Source: AWTP1-13 sp035714005
GTDB taxonomy: Bacteria; Pseudomonadota; Alphaproteobacteria; Rhizobiales; Hyphomicrobiaceae
Reading direction: 5' to 3'
DNA length: 17,745 bases
Assembly (NCBI GenBank): GCA_035714005.1
Contig: DASTMQ010000212.1
Location: 1 to 17,745 of the forward strand
Shown here: one piece after another, positions 1-6,909 of the stretch
How positions within the stretch are numbered: the stretch's first letter is position 1
Layout of the letters: every line of letters begins with the position of its first letter
Notes under the pieces: generated by a model
The model's database searches: none
What the model saw: only the letters and a program-made list of their open reading frames with translations
What the model was told of the DNA's origin: nothing
Translations under genes and position numbers: made by a program

Positions 1-1653
1 CGAGGGCGCATTGAGCCCGCCGCGGCCGCTGATGCTGGTGTCGATCCCCCATTCGGCCAGGAAATGCCGGTGCGCGGTCGCCGCCGCCTGCGGCGGTGCG
101 CTCAGATATTCGGCAACGTCGAAACCGATGCCGCCGGCGCCGACAATGGCGACGCGTTGGCCGGCACTTTTCGCGCCCGTCAGCAGCTCAATGTAGCTCA
201 CGCACTTGCTGTGGGTGATGCCTGGGATGTCGGGCAGGCGCGGCCTCACGCCGGTGGCGATGACGATTTCAGTAAAACCGAGGCGGGCCAGCATGGCTGC
301 GTCGGGGCGTGAGTTGAGACGCAAGTCGATGCCGAGTTCGGCGATGCGCGTGCGAAAGTAGCGCAGCGTCTCGTCGAATTCCTCCTTGCCCGGAACCTGG
401 CGCGCCAAGTTGAGCTGGCCGCCGATCTGCGCCTGCGCCTCATAGAGCGTCACCTTGTGCCCGCGCTCGGCCGCCGTCACGGCGCAGGCGAGGCCCGCGG
501 GCCCGGCGCCCACCACCGCGACGCGCTTGGCGCGCGACGGCGGAGCAACGTCGAAGTCGACCTCGCGCCCGGCCTTCGGGTTCACCAGGCAGGTCGCCAC
601 GCGCTTGGAGAAGATCAGGTCGAGGCAGGCCTGGTTGCAGGCAATGCACACGTTGATGCTGTCGCGCCGCCCCTGGCGCACCTTGTTGGGGAATTCGGGG
701 TCGGCCAGCAATGGCCGGGCCATGGAAATGAGATCGGCGTCGCCGCGCGCCAAGATTGCCTCGGCCACTTCCGGTGTATTGATGCGGTTGGAGGCGACAA
801 CGGGAATTTTGACGGCGGCCTTCAGATGGCGCGCCGCGAAGCTCCAGGCGGCACGCGGCACCCGCAGGCCGATGGTTGGCACGCGTGCCTCGTGCCAGCC
901 GACGCCCTGATTGATGATGTTGGCGCCGGCCGCCTCGACGGCGCGCGCCTGCGCGGCGATTTCCTCGCGCGTCAGGCCGCCTTCGACCAGGTCGATGGAG
1001 GAGACGCGAAAGATCACGAGAAAGTCGCTGCCCGTGCGCTGGCGCACCCGGCGCATCACTTCGATCGCAAACCTGAGCCGGTTGTCGAGCGAGCCGCCCC
1101 AGGCATCGTTGCGGTCGTTGCAGCGCGGCGCCGTGAATTCATTGATGAGGTATCCTTCCGAGCCCATGATTTCGACGCCGTCGTAACCGGCCTCGCGGGC
1201 GAGCGCCGCGGTGACCGCATAGGCCTCGATGCAGGCGAGGATATCAGCCTCCGTCATGCGCCGCGGCGCGTTTTTGTTGATGGGTGAGGCGGCGCTGGAA
1301 GGCCCGACGGCACCGGCAACCTTGGCATAGCGGCCCGCATGCAAGATCTGCAGGGCGATCCGGGCACCGTGCGCGTGCACCGCCGCGGTGATCGGCTGAT
1401 GCTCCGCGATCTGGGAGGCGTGATTGAAGAGCGGGCCGCCGGGCTCCAGCCGGCCCTCCTCGCTGGGGGCGAAGCCGCCGGTGACAATCAGGGCGATGCC
1501 GCCCTTGGCACGTTCCGCATAAAAGCGGGCAAGGCGGCGGCCCGGATGCTCCAGGGTTTCCAGCCGCGTGTGCATGGAGCCCATCAGCATCCGGTTGGGC
1601 AGCGTCAGGACCCCGAGATCGAGGGGTTGCAAGAGGTGTGGGTAGGATGTCAT
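1..1653 (-). CDS. fadH: 2,4-dienoyl-CoA reductase (NADPH), FadH type, C-terminus beyond the window edge
   Basis: FadH reduces 2,4-dienoyl-CoA with NADPH so that unsaturated fatty acids can enter beta-oxidation; it is a cytosolic FMN/FAD/[4Fe-4S] enzyme. 551 codons are open from the ATG at 1653 to the edge; E. coli FadH is about 670 residues, so roughly the last 120 are missing. Order seen: an Old-Yellow-Enzyme TIM barrel (about 1-330) with MGSMHT (24-29) and SEGYLIN (165-171); active-site Tyr168 and His254 (GWHEAR), both offset by +2 from E. coli Tyr166 and His252; iron-sulfur cysteines 336, 339, 343 and 355 (CIACNQACLD, then TCLVNP); an FAD motif GAGPAG (382-387); an NADPH motif GAGGIG (505-510). 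The N-terminus aligns with E. coli FadH, which fixes the start although no Shine-Dalgarno sequence precedes it. It lies 60 bp downstream of the LysR gene on the same strand. Confidence 0.95.
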   Translation of the reverse strand, partial: MTSYPHLLQPLDLGVLTLPNRMLMGSMHTRLETLEHPGRRLARFYAERAKGGIALIVTGGFAPSEEGRLEPGGPLFNHASQIAEHQPITAAVHAHGARIALQILHAGRYAKVAGAVGPSSAASPINKNAPRRMTEADILACIEAYAVTAALAREAGYDGVEIMGSEGYLINEFTAPRCNDRNDAWGGSLDNRLRFAIEVMRRVRQRTGSDFLVIFRVSSIDLVEGGLTREEIAAQARAVEAAGANIINQGVGWHEARVPTIGLRVPRAAWSFAARHLKAAVKIPVVASNRINTPEVAEAILARGDADLISMARPLLADPEFPNKVRQGRRDSINVCIACNQACLDLIFSKRVATCLVNPKAGREVDFDVAPPSRAKRVAVVGAGPAGLACAVTAAERGHKVTLYEAQAQIGGQLNLARQVPGKEEFDETLRYFRTRIAELGIDLRLNSRPDAAMLARLGFTEIVIATGVRPRLPDIPGITHSKCVSYIELLTGAKSAGQRVAIVGAGGIGFDVAEYLSAPPQAAATAHRHFLAEWGIDTSISGRGGLNAPS

Positions 1654-1713
1654 GGGCGGCGGGCGAGCGGCGCGGGGCGCGTAAGTATCGGCCGCAGGCA
1701 CCGGCGCGCCACC

Positions 1714-2655
1714 TCAAGGCCGGGCGATGCTTTGGGTCGCAGCCTGCATGATGGCCGCCGTCTCTTCGATTTCGGCGAAAATCCAGTCCCGGAAGGCTTT
1801 GACCGGGGCCCGCTTTTCGTGACCCTTCTGGCAGACGAAGAAATAGGATCGTCCGGGCAGCGGGATCTCGGGCCCGAACGGGACGACAAGACGGCCAAGG
1901 CCGATGTCGCGCGAGGCGACCAGTTTGTAGGCGAGGACCACGCCCGCGCTTTCGCTGGCGGCGTCCAGGGCGTGATCGGCAACATTGAGGCGCAGCCCGC
2001 GCGTGCTGTCGATGCCATCGACGCCCGCCATCTGGAACCAGTCAGACCAGGTGGGCACCACGCCCGGCAGATCGACCTGGATCAGGGTAAAATGCCCGAG
2101 GTCCTTGGGCGAACGCAAGGGATGGGCGCCGTCGAGCAGCTTGGGGCTGCACAAGGGCAAGAGCCACTCGTCGGAGAGTTTTTCGACGTAGAACTCGGGA
2201 TGATTGCCGGAGCTTAGCCTGATGCCGACGTCGACGCCGTCGGCTGTGAAATTGACGTAGGCCGAGCTCGCCGAAATGCGCGTGTCGATATCAGGGTGCT
2301 TGGCAAGAAAGCGGTAGAGTTTGGGGGCAAGCCACTTCGCCGTCAGGCCGGGTGTGGCACTGACCACCAGCACGCGATCCTGCCGACTGGGCTCCAGGCG
2401 CTCGACGGCTTGGCGCAGACTTTCAAAGCCGGTTTGAATCCCGGGATAGATCAGGCGGGCAGCGTCGGTGAGTTCGATGGCGCGGGCTCGCCGAAAAAAC
2501 AGCTTGAGACCCAGCAAGTCCTCAAGCCCGCGGATCTGATGGCTGAGCGCCGCGGGGGTGACGTGCAACTCGGCGGCGGCCTTGGTGAAGCTCAGGTGCC
2601 GGGCCGTGGCCTCGAAGGCTTTGAGCGCATTGAGCGGGGGCATCGGGCGGCGCAT
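1714..2655 (-). CDS. LysR-family transcriptional regulator, GcvA-like
   Basis: A DNA-binding regulator of about 313 residues, the usual LysR length. The N-terminal winged helix-turn-helix reads PPLNALKAFEATARHLSFTK, followed by AAAELHVTPAALSHQIRGLE and LGLKLFFRR, which closely follows GcvA. The rest is a substrate-binding effector domain, starting near residue 85 with the VLVVSATPGLTAKWLAP stretch. The start at 2655 (MRRPMPPLN) matches the GcvA N-terminus; in-frame ATGs also exist at 2676 and 2643, and none has a strong ribosome site. It sits 60 bp upstream of fadH on the same strand and divergently from the small-protein pair at 2764. It could control fadH, the divergent pair or itself; which one is inference. 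The effector cannot be read from the sequence. Confidence 0.93.
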   Translation of the reverse strand: MRRPMPPLNALKAFEATARHLSFTKAAAELHVTPAALSHQIRGLEDLLGLKLFFRRARAIELTDAARLIYPGIQTGFESLRQAVERLEPSRQDRVLVVSATPGLTAKWLAPKLYRFLAKHPDIDTRISASSAYVNFTADGVDVGIRLSSGNHPEFYVEKLSDEWLLPLCSPKLLDGAHPLRSPKDLGHFTLIQVDLPGVVPTWSDWFQMAGVDGIDSTRGLRLNVADHALDAASESAGVVLAYKLVASRDIGLGRLVVPFGPEIPLPGRSYFFVCQKGHEKRAPVKAFRDWIFAEIEETAAIMQAATQSIARP

Positions 2656-2763
2656 GGATCGTTGAGGTTCTCTCATCTCTCAAGCGAGATATAGTCGTTT
2701 GTGCTCCAAGTATATTAGCCATATTTACATATGCAAGACGTGCAAGGCATGAGGATTGCTAAA
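2656..2763. promoter_or_regulatory. Divergent promoter region between the LysR gene and the small-protein operon
   Basis: The stretch around 2685-2730 is clearly AT-richer than its surroundings and has repeated ATAT steps, as expected for a promoter or LysR-type operator. For the plus strand, TTGTGC (2699-2704) and TATTTA (2722-2727) with a 17-bp spacer form a weak sigma70-like pair. GAGGA at 2751-2755 is the ribosome site for the gene at 2764, with an 8-nt spacer. The promoter boxes are a guess; the AT-rich divergent arrangement is directly visible. Confidence 0.35.
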
Positions 2764-2994
2764 ATGAGTGACCTGACCAGCAGACGGCTTTCCGAAATCG
2801 CACCCGAGGAGATAGCCGCGATCAAGCGTCGGGCGCATCTGGAGCGTTCGCAAGAGGCGCGCGCGCTCCTCAGCGCAGGGGTGCGCTGGCTGGGTGGCCT
2901 CGTGCGCGAGGCTGGGATTGCAGCCCGGCTGGGCGAGGCGCCGCAGCCTTACCCCGCCAGATACCCCGTGCCCCGCAACCGTCTTTGCAGATGA
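2764..2994 (+). CDS. Small hypothetical protein encoded upstream of a DUF1127 gene
   Basis: A 76-residue charged protein that I do not recognise as a named family. The N-terminal half (PEEIAAIKRRAHLERSQEAR) is probably a basic amphipathic helix. It is followed by a short hydrophobic/aromatic segment (GVRWLGGLV) and a proline-rich tail (PQPYPARYPVPRNR). The start at 2764 is chosen because GAGGA lies 8 nt upstream; an in-frame ATG at 2731 has no such site. It is followed 34 bp later by the DUF1127 gene on the same strand, so the two are probably co-transcribed. My recollection is that small basic proteins of this EIxAIxRRAH type often accompany DUF1127 genes in alphaproteobacteria. Function is unknown; a role next to the DUF1127 protein is inference. 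Confidence 0.65.
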   Translation: MSDLTSRRLSEIAPEEIAAIKRRAHLERSQEARALLSAGVRWLGGLVREAGIAARLGEAPQPYPARYPVPRNRLCR

Positions 2995-3016
2995 CACTTT
3001 GGGCTCGCAGCCCTCT

Positions 3017-3022
3017 AGGAGG
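3017..3022 (+). promoter_or_regulatory. Strong Shine-Dalgarno site of the DUF1127 gene
   Basis: AGGAGG lies six bases before the ATG at 3029. This is a full-consensus site, the strongest in the window. It decides the start codon against the in-frame codons further upstream and predicts high translation, which is usual for DUF1127 proteins. Confidence 0.85.
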
Positions 3023-3028
3023 TTGATC

Positions 3029-3274
3029 ATGACGCTGAACACCCAAGTCCTCAATACCGGCAGCGCCGGACTAGCGTTGGCGGCCCACCGTGTTGCCGAT
3101 GTGGGCAAAGGCCTGTGGCGGAGCTACTGGCGGCGCCGCTCGGAGCGGGCCACCATTAACCTGTTGCACTCCCTCGGGGACAACGTCTTGCACGACATCG
3201 GCATCGACCGAAGCGAGATCGAATCGGTGGTGCGGACGCGCTCGAAGGGACGTCTGCAGCGCTTCGAAAGTTAA
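3029..3274 (+). CDS. DUF1127 (YjiS-like) small protein
   Basis: An 81-residue protein with the DUF1127 pattern in its C-terminal half: a Trp/Arg-rich helix (WRSYWRRRSERATINLL), then LGDNVLHDIGIDRSEIES. The family consensus is RxxRxxLxxLxDxxLxDIGLxRxxI. The Ala-rich N-terminus looks like a helix and not a signal peptide. DUF1127 proteins are small, basic and often stress-induced; the Rhodobacter member CcaF1 is an RNA-binding protein, so RNA binding is a reasonable but unproven role here. It is the second gene of a pair after the 76-residue protein. The start is fixed by the consensus ribosome site six bases upstream. Confidence 0.88.
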   Translation: MTLNTQVLNTGSAGLALAAHRVADVGKGLWRSYWRRRSERATINLLHSLGDNVLHDIGIDRSEIESVVRTRSKGRLQRFES

Positions 3275-3607
3275 AACCTGGAGGCCCTCGGGGCGCAGCC
3301 CCGGGACAAGGTTGGGGGGCGCAGCCCCGGGAGACAGGATCGGGGCGCAGGCCCGGGGCGAGGTCCGGACCAAGTGGCGCGAAAAGGGCCGCGGGAAAAG
3401 GGCTGGCGCCGCTCGGCAGCGCCGGTCTCTCGCATTGCCGGGCCGGCCCGCCAAGACGATAGCGCCCGTTTGGTTGCGCTGGGTTTGGCTGCGCCCCCGC
3501 TGGGTGTGATTGTCAGTTTGCGATGCTAGCTCAACGCCCGCAAACCCGAACCAACCCCACCCCAAAAGCAACGAGCTGGAGCCGGCCCGCGGGCCGCCAA
3601 TCGGCTG
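3275..3607. other. Non-coding stretch between the DUF1127 gene and the aldolase-like gene
   Basis: No open frame here resembles a protein family, and the frames that cross it have low-complexity Arg/Pro/Ala-rich translations. It lies between the 3' ends of two convergent transcripts. It holds the three-copy GC-rich repeat (3290-3357), a perfect 10-bp palindrome GGTCCGGACC (3362-3371), a hairpin with arms GGCGC/GCGCC near 3404-3422, and a perfect 12-bp palindrome GGCCCGCGGGCC (3584-3595). The last lies 12 bases past the aldolase stop codon in the minus direction and could fold as a terminator stem, though no U-run follows it directly. Confidence 0.6.
3290..3357. repeat. Three tandem copies of a 16-bp self-complementary GC-rich unit, 26-bp period
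   Basis: GGGGCGCAGCCCCGGG occurs exactly at 3290-3305 and 3316-3331, with a third near copy at 3342-3357 (GGGGCGCAGGCCCGGG). The starts are exactly 26 bp apart. Each unit can fold into a small stem GGGGC/GCCCC with a GCA loop; in the third copy the second arm is altered. The 10-bp spacers differ in sequence. The array begins 15 bp after the DUF1127 stop codon, so it would lie in the 3' end of that transcript. Confidence 0.8.
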
Positions 3608-4414
3608 TTACGGTTTTAGGGCCTTTTGCTTCCAGAGCTCCCAGGGTCGCATCACCACCTGCTGCTGCGTTTGGTCGGCCCTCTCGCCTTCCTCCTTCTC
3701 CAGGTACGTGACCTGGCCGCCAAGCGCGAGGGCCTGGGCCTGCAGGCGTGCGTTCACGTCGGTGTAGATGGCGCGATAGACCGCGACCTGGATATTTGGC
3801 CCCACCACGACATCGCCGTGGCCGCGCATGAGGACGACGGACTTGTCGCCGAGCGTGGCGGCGAGCGCCTTGCCGAGGGCGGCATCGGCGATCAGCAGGT
3901 TGCTCAAGCCGGCATGCTGGCGGATCTCGAACACGGGCACGCCTTGAGCGAGAAAGCCCGCCACATGAAACATCGCACGCAGCGGCACGCTACTGTTGGC
4001 AAAGGGAATGACCCCCTGCGAATGGGTGTGGATCACCGCCATCACGTCCGGCCGGGCCCGGTAGATTTCGCAGTGGATGAAGCGTTCCAGGAAACTGCTG
4101 CGGTTCTGGTCCGCAACCGGCTTGCAGTCGAGATCATACTCCATGATGTCGTCGGCCCTGGTCAGGGCCGGCGCCAGCGACCGCGATAACAACAGCCGGC
4201 CGGCGCGCTCGGGGTGGCGGACGCTAACGTGGCCGAAACCATCGAGCACGCCCTGATCGGCCAGGATGCGGTTAGCGGCGACCAAGTCCTCCAGCACGCG
4301 GGGGTCGGCGATGGCGGGGGCCGTCGCCTGCGCCAGGGCCGGCCAGGCGAGGTGGCAGCCGGCAAGAAATGCCGCGAGCCGGCAAAGCGCGCTTGAGCTG
4401 GATCTGACGGGCAT
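3608..4414 (-). CDS. Class II aldolase/adducin-family protein with an export signal
   Basis: 268 residues. The body (about 38-240) is a class II aldolase/adducin domain like L-fuculose-1-phosphate aldolase FucA. Metal ligands are His129 and His131 (VIHTHS) and His199 (MRGHGDVVVG); Glu110 aligns with the catalytic Glu73 of FucA in the stretch before YRARPD; GHVSVRHP (61-68) is the phosphate/substrate loop. The family is normally cytosolic, but the first 30 residues look like a secretion signal ending in PALAQA. An alternative is a lipoprotein signal, since LAGC (17-20) fits a lipobox. GAGGTGA precedes the ATG by a few bases and supports the start. It is the last of three genes on this strand, 31 bp after the RidA gene. 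Substrate is unknown; lyase activity is likely because all metal and acid residues are present. Confidence 0.88.
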   Translation of the reverse strand: MPVRSSSSALCRLAAFLAGCHLAWPALAQATAPAIADPRVLEDLVAANRILADQGVLDGFGHVSVRHPERAGRLLLSRSLAPALTRADDIMEYDLDCKPVADQNRSSFLERFIHCEIYRARPDVMAVIHTHSQGVIPFANSSVPLRAMFHVAGFLAQGVPVFEIRQHAGLSNLLIADAALGKALAATLGDKSVVLMRGHGDVVVGPNIQVAVYRAIYTDVNARLQAQALALGGQVTYLEKEEGERADQTQQQVVMRPWELWKQKALKP

Positions 4415-4445
4415 GGGTCACCTCGCCTTGCCTCAAGAATTTGCG

Positions 4446-4910
4446 TCAGCGTTTCGGATAGACGGCGATCATATCGAGTTCAACACGTGCGCCGGGCGTC
4501 GACAACTGATTGACGCAAACCGTGGTGCTGGCGGGCGTCCAGGCGCCGAAATACTCCGCCAGCACGGCCACCATGCCGTCCATGTCGCGCATGTCGGTCA
4601 GGTATTTCGTCACCTTGACGACGTCCGTCCAGACCAGGCCCTGGTGATCGAGGATGGTTTTGATGTTTTCCATCGCCAGGCGTGTCTGCTCGGCAATGCT
4701 CACGGGATGCTGGTGCTCGTGCAATTCGTGGGGGTGTTTGTGATAGAGCGGCGAGGGGGTGGCTCCCGAGATGAACAACAGATCACCCGGCGCCTCAACC
4801 CGGATGGCCGGCGCATAGGGCATGTCCTTGACGCGCTCGGGCAGCGTTTGGATTTCGCCGAGGCCCGGGTTGCTCGGGGAGGTCTTGTAGGCCGTGCCGC
4901 GCGCTGTCAT
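4446..4910 (-). CDS. RidA (YjgF/YER057c/UK114) family protein with His-rich segment, no canonical arginine
   Basis: 154 residues, slightly longer than the usual 125-130. Family features are LLFISGATP (44-52), AEQTRLAMENIKTILDHQGL (73-92), a stretch reading VVKVTKYLTDM (97-107), and the C-terminal VNQLSTPGARVELDMIAV (133-150) with Glu144. Classical RidA hydrolyses enamines/imines made by PLP enzymes and needs an arginine in a PAR motif; here the same place reads TPASTT (125-130), with serine, so classical deaminase activity is doubtful. Residues 56-69 (YHKHPHELHEHQHP) hold six histidines between the first strand and helix. The ATG at 4910 has GGAG 8 nt upstream; the frame stays open further upstream but that would overlap the preceding gene. 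It lies 58 bp after the sulfatase-fold gene and 31 bp before the aldolase gene. Confidence 0.88.
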   Translation of the reverse strand: MTARGTAYKTSPSNPGLGEIQTLPERVKDMPYAPAIRVEAPGDLLFISGATPSPLYHKHPHELHEHQHPVSIAEQTRLAMENIKTILDHQGLVWTDVVKVTKYLTDMRDMDGMVAVLAEYFGAWTPASTTVCVNQLSTPGARVELDMIAVYPKR

Positions 4911-4968
4911 GGTTGGGCTCCGCTCGCACTCATCGTGCTCCGCATCCTGCCCGAGGCGCCGCGGGGCA

Positions 4969-6909
4969 TCAATCCAGGTGCAAGCGCGTGTCCAGGCGGC
5001 GCGAATTTTGTGCCCAGGCCGACGCCGCCTGGAAATAGGCGATGGCGTCGGCCTCGAGCTCGGGATCGGCGTTGGCGCGTTTGCGTCGGCTGAGTCCGAC
5101 ATAGGCACCGACGGTTTGCCGCGGGGCAAGCATTAAGGTGGTATCGCCCCGCACCAGGGCGACTTTCTCATAGGTGCTGATGAAGGCGCGCGGCTGCGCC
5201 TCCTTATCGTGCAAGACGTCGCGACCATAAAAGCGGCTGACATAGCTGGTGTTGAGAAGACCGAGCAGGACGGGGGCTACGTCGATCTGGCTGGCCAAGC
5301 CTGCGTGCGTCGAGGGAGCAATGAAGCTTGGCGCGTAAAAGATCAGGGGAATGTGATAGCGCGTCGGATCGAGCTCAATCTTGCCGCCGGTGCCCGCCGT
5401 GTGATCGGCAACGAACACGAACAGCGTGTCCCGGAACCAGGGCTTGCGGCGGGCGGCCTCGACGAAGCTGCCGATGGCATGGTCGGCGTATTTGACCCCG
5501 CCAAGACGGCCGGTCTTGGAGAAGATGTCAATCACGCCGTTGGGGTAAGTGAAGGGCCGGTGGTTCGAGGTCGTCATCACCAGCTGGAAGAATGGCCTGC
5601 CGGAGGCAAACGAGCGATCGGCCTCCTTGATCACGCGCTGGAACAGGTCCTCGTCGGCTACCCCCCAGACGTTCTCGAAATGGATTTCGTCGGCCGACAA
5701 CGAGGTGCGGTCGATCACCTCAAAACCGTTGCCGGCATAGAACGCGTTCATGTTGTCGAAGTAGCCGTAACCACCATAAAGAAAGCGTGTGTCGTAACCG
5801 CGGTCGCGAAACACGTCGCCGATCGTGAACAATCCGGCGTTGTGGGGCCGCCGCAGGATCGACTGGCCCGGCGTCGGGGGCATCGACAAGGTCAAGGCCT
5901 CAAGCCCGCGCACCGTGCGCGTGCCGGTCGCCAGCAGCTTGGTGAACAGCAGGCCCTCGCTGGCAAGGCGATCGAGATTGGGCGTGATGTTCTGGCTGTT
6001 GCCGAAGTGGGCCATGTATTCGGCGCCCATGCTCTCCATGCTAATCAGCATCACGTTCTTGCGCAGCATCCCACCCTCGCGGCGAATGAGGCGCGTCAGA
6101 GGGTCCCGCCCCGGGGAGGCGAGCAGCGCATCTTTTTCTGCCAGCAGGCTTTCGATCCGCTTTGCCACCGCCGCCTGGGCCAGCGTCTTGTAGAAGCGGC
6201 GGTAGTCGATCTCATTGTTGAAAAAGGCGTGCGCCAGCGCCCAGATGCCGTTGAGCGAGAGCTCGTTGGCGTAGGCATTGCTGCGGCTGAAGGCGAGCGA
6301 TGTCGGTGTGGCGCTTACCGCCACCACCGGCGCCAGCAGGGCGGCGAGTGCCGGGATCCAGCGCGCGGCAATTGGGGCGCCGTCGGCCTTGGGGACCAGC
6401 CACTGGCGGCCGAAATAGATGCCGGCGCTGGCGACGGCGAGGAGGGCGGCGACGAGCTTGGCGATCGGGTAGGATTGCCAAATGTTTTGCACCACCTCGT
6501 GGGTGTAGATCAGATAGTCGATGGCAATAAAATTGAAGCGGGTGCCGAACTCGCTCCAGAACAGGTGCTCGCCGACGGCGGCGATCAGGCAGAACACAAG
6601 AAAGAGCGTGGCGCCCGCCAAGGTGGCGTAGCGATCGAGGCGACCTCCCTTGAGGTTTTGCGGCGCCGCCAGCCACCAAATCACCACCGGCACGGCGAGG
6701 ACCGAAAACACCACTAGGTCGAACCAGGTGCCAAGCAGGAAGGAGGCAACGAAGCCCAACGGGTCGTCGGCGGCGTCGCCCATCACCCTGAGCGCCAGGG
6801 TGAGCCGCACGCCGAATTGGCTGATAAGGAAGATGATCGCAAATGGCAGGAGCCGAGCGGCCAATGCCGCACCGGCGCTGCGGCTGGCGCCAACTGCGCG
6901 CCCGTCCAT
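4969..6909 (-). CDS. Membrane-anchored LTA synthase/OpgB-like phosphotransferase (sulfatase/alkaline-phosphatase fold)
   Basis: 646 residues. The N-terminal part holds about five membrane segments (near 18-40, 52-80, 97-117, 150-168 and 184-202). The catalytic domain, probably periplasmic, spans about 284-570. Its motifs fit the lipoteichoic-acid synthase/phosphoglycerol transferase family: NVMLISMESMG with metal ligand Glu292; Thr332 in GTRTVRGLEA as the probable nucleophile; SNHRPF with His450; ADHT with Asp502 and His503 as metal ligands. LtaS has Glu255, Thr300, His416, Asp475 and His476 in equivalent places. Gram-negative members such as OpgB move phosphoglycerol from lipid onto periplasmic glucans, so envelope glycan modification is the likely role; the acceptor is unknown. 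First gene of a three-gene minus-strand group, divergent from the dioxygenase operon. Confidence 0.88.
   Translation of the reverse strand: MDGRAVGASRSAGAALAARLLPFAIIFLISQFGVRLTLALRVMGDAADDPLGFVASFLLGTWFDLVVFSVLAVPVVIWWLAAPQNLKGGRLDRYATLAGATLFLVFCLIAAVGEHLFWSEFGTRFNFIAIDYLIYTHEVVQNIWQSYPIAKLVAALLAVASAGIYFGRQWLVPKADGAPIAARWIPALAALLAPVVAVSATPTSLAFSRSNAYANELSLNGIWALAHAFFNNEIDYRRFYKTLAQAAVAKRIESLLAEKDALLASPGRDPLTRLIRREGGMLRKNVMLISMESMGAEYMAHFGNSQNITPNLDRLASEGLLFTKLLATGTRTVRGLEALTLSMPPTPGQSILRRPHNAGLFTIGDVFRDRGYDTRFLYGGYGYFDNMNAFYAGNGFEVIDRTSLSADEIHFENVWGVADEDLFQRVIKEADRSFASGRPFFQLVMTTSNHRPFTYPNGVIDIFSKTGRLGGVKYADHAIGSFVEAARRKPWFRDTLFVFVADHTAGTGGKIELDPTRYHIPLIFYAPSFIAPSTHAGLASQIDVAPVLLGLLNTSYVSRFYGRDVLHDKEAQPRAFISTYEKVALVRGDTTLMLAPRQTVGAYVGLSRRKRANADPELEADAIAYFQAASAWAQNSRRLDTRLHLD

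Noticed and set aside
457..1287. A 276-codon plus-strand frame opposite fadH
   Set aside because: The minus strand encodes FadH with cofactor and active-site residues at the expected positions; the plus frame shows no family.
3290..3357. A CRISPR array for the regularly spaced repeats
   Set aside because: Only three units of 16 bp with 10-bp GC-rich spacers, no cas genes; the unit and spacer sizes are far below those of CRISPR arrays.
3071..3571. A 166-codon minus-strand frame across the DUF1127 gene and the following non-coding stretch
   Set aside because: The translation is low-complexity, crosses the hairpin repeat, lacks a ribosome site and opposes a gene with a consensus ribosome site.
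4911..5129. An N-terminal extension of the RidA gene back to 5129
   Set aside because: It would overlap the end of the preceding gene by about 160 bp; the added residues are Pro/Arg/Ser-rich and unlike RidA, and the ATG at 4910 has its own GGAG.
5209..6717. A 502-codon plus-strand open frame opposite the LTA-synthase-like gene
   Set aside because: The protein is low-complexity and rich in Gly, Ala, Arg and Val, with no recognisable domain; the minus-strand gene has a full set of catalytic motifs.
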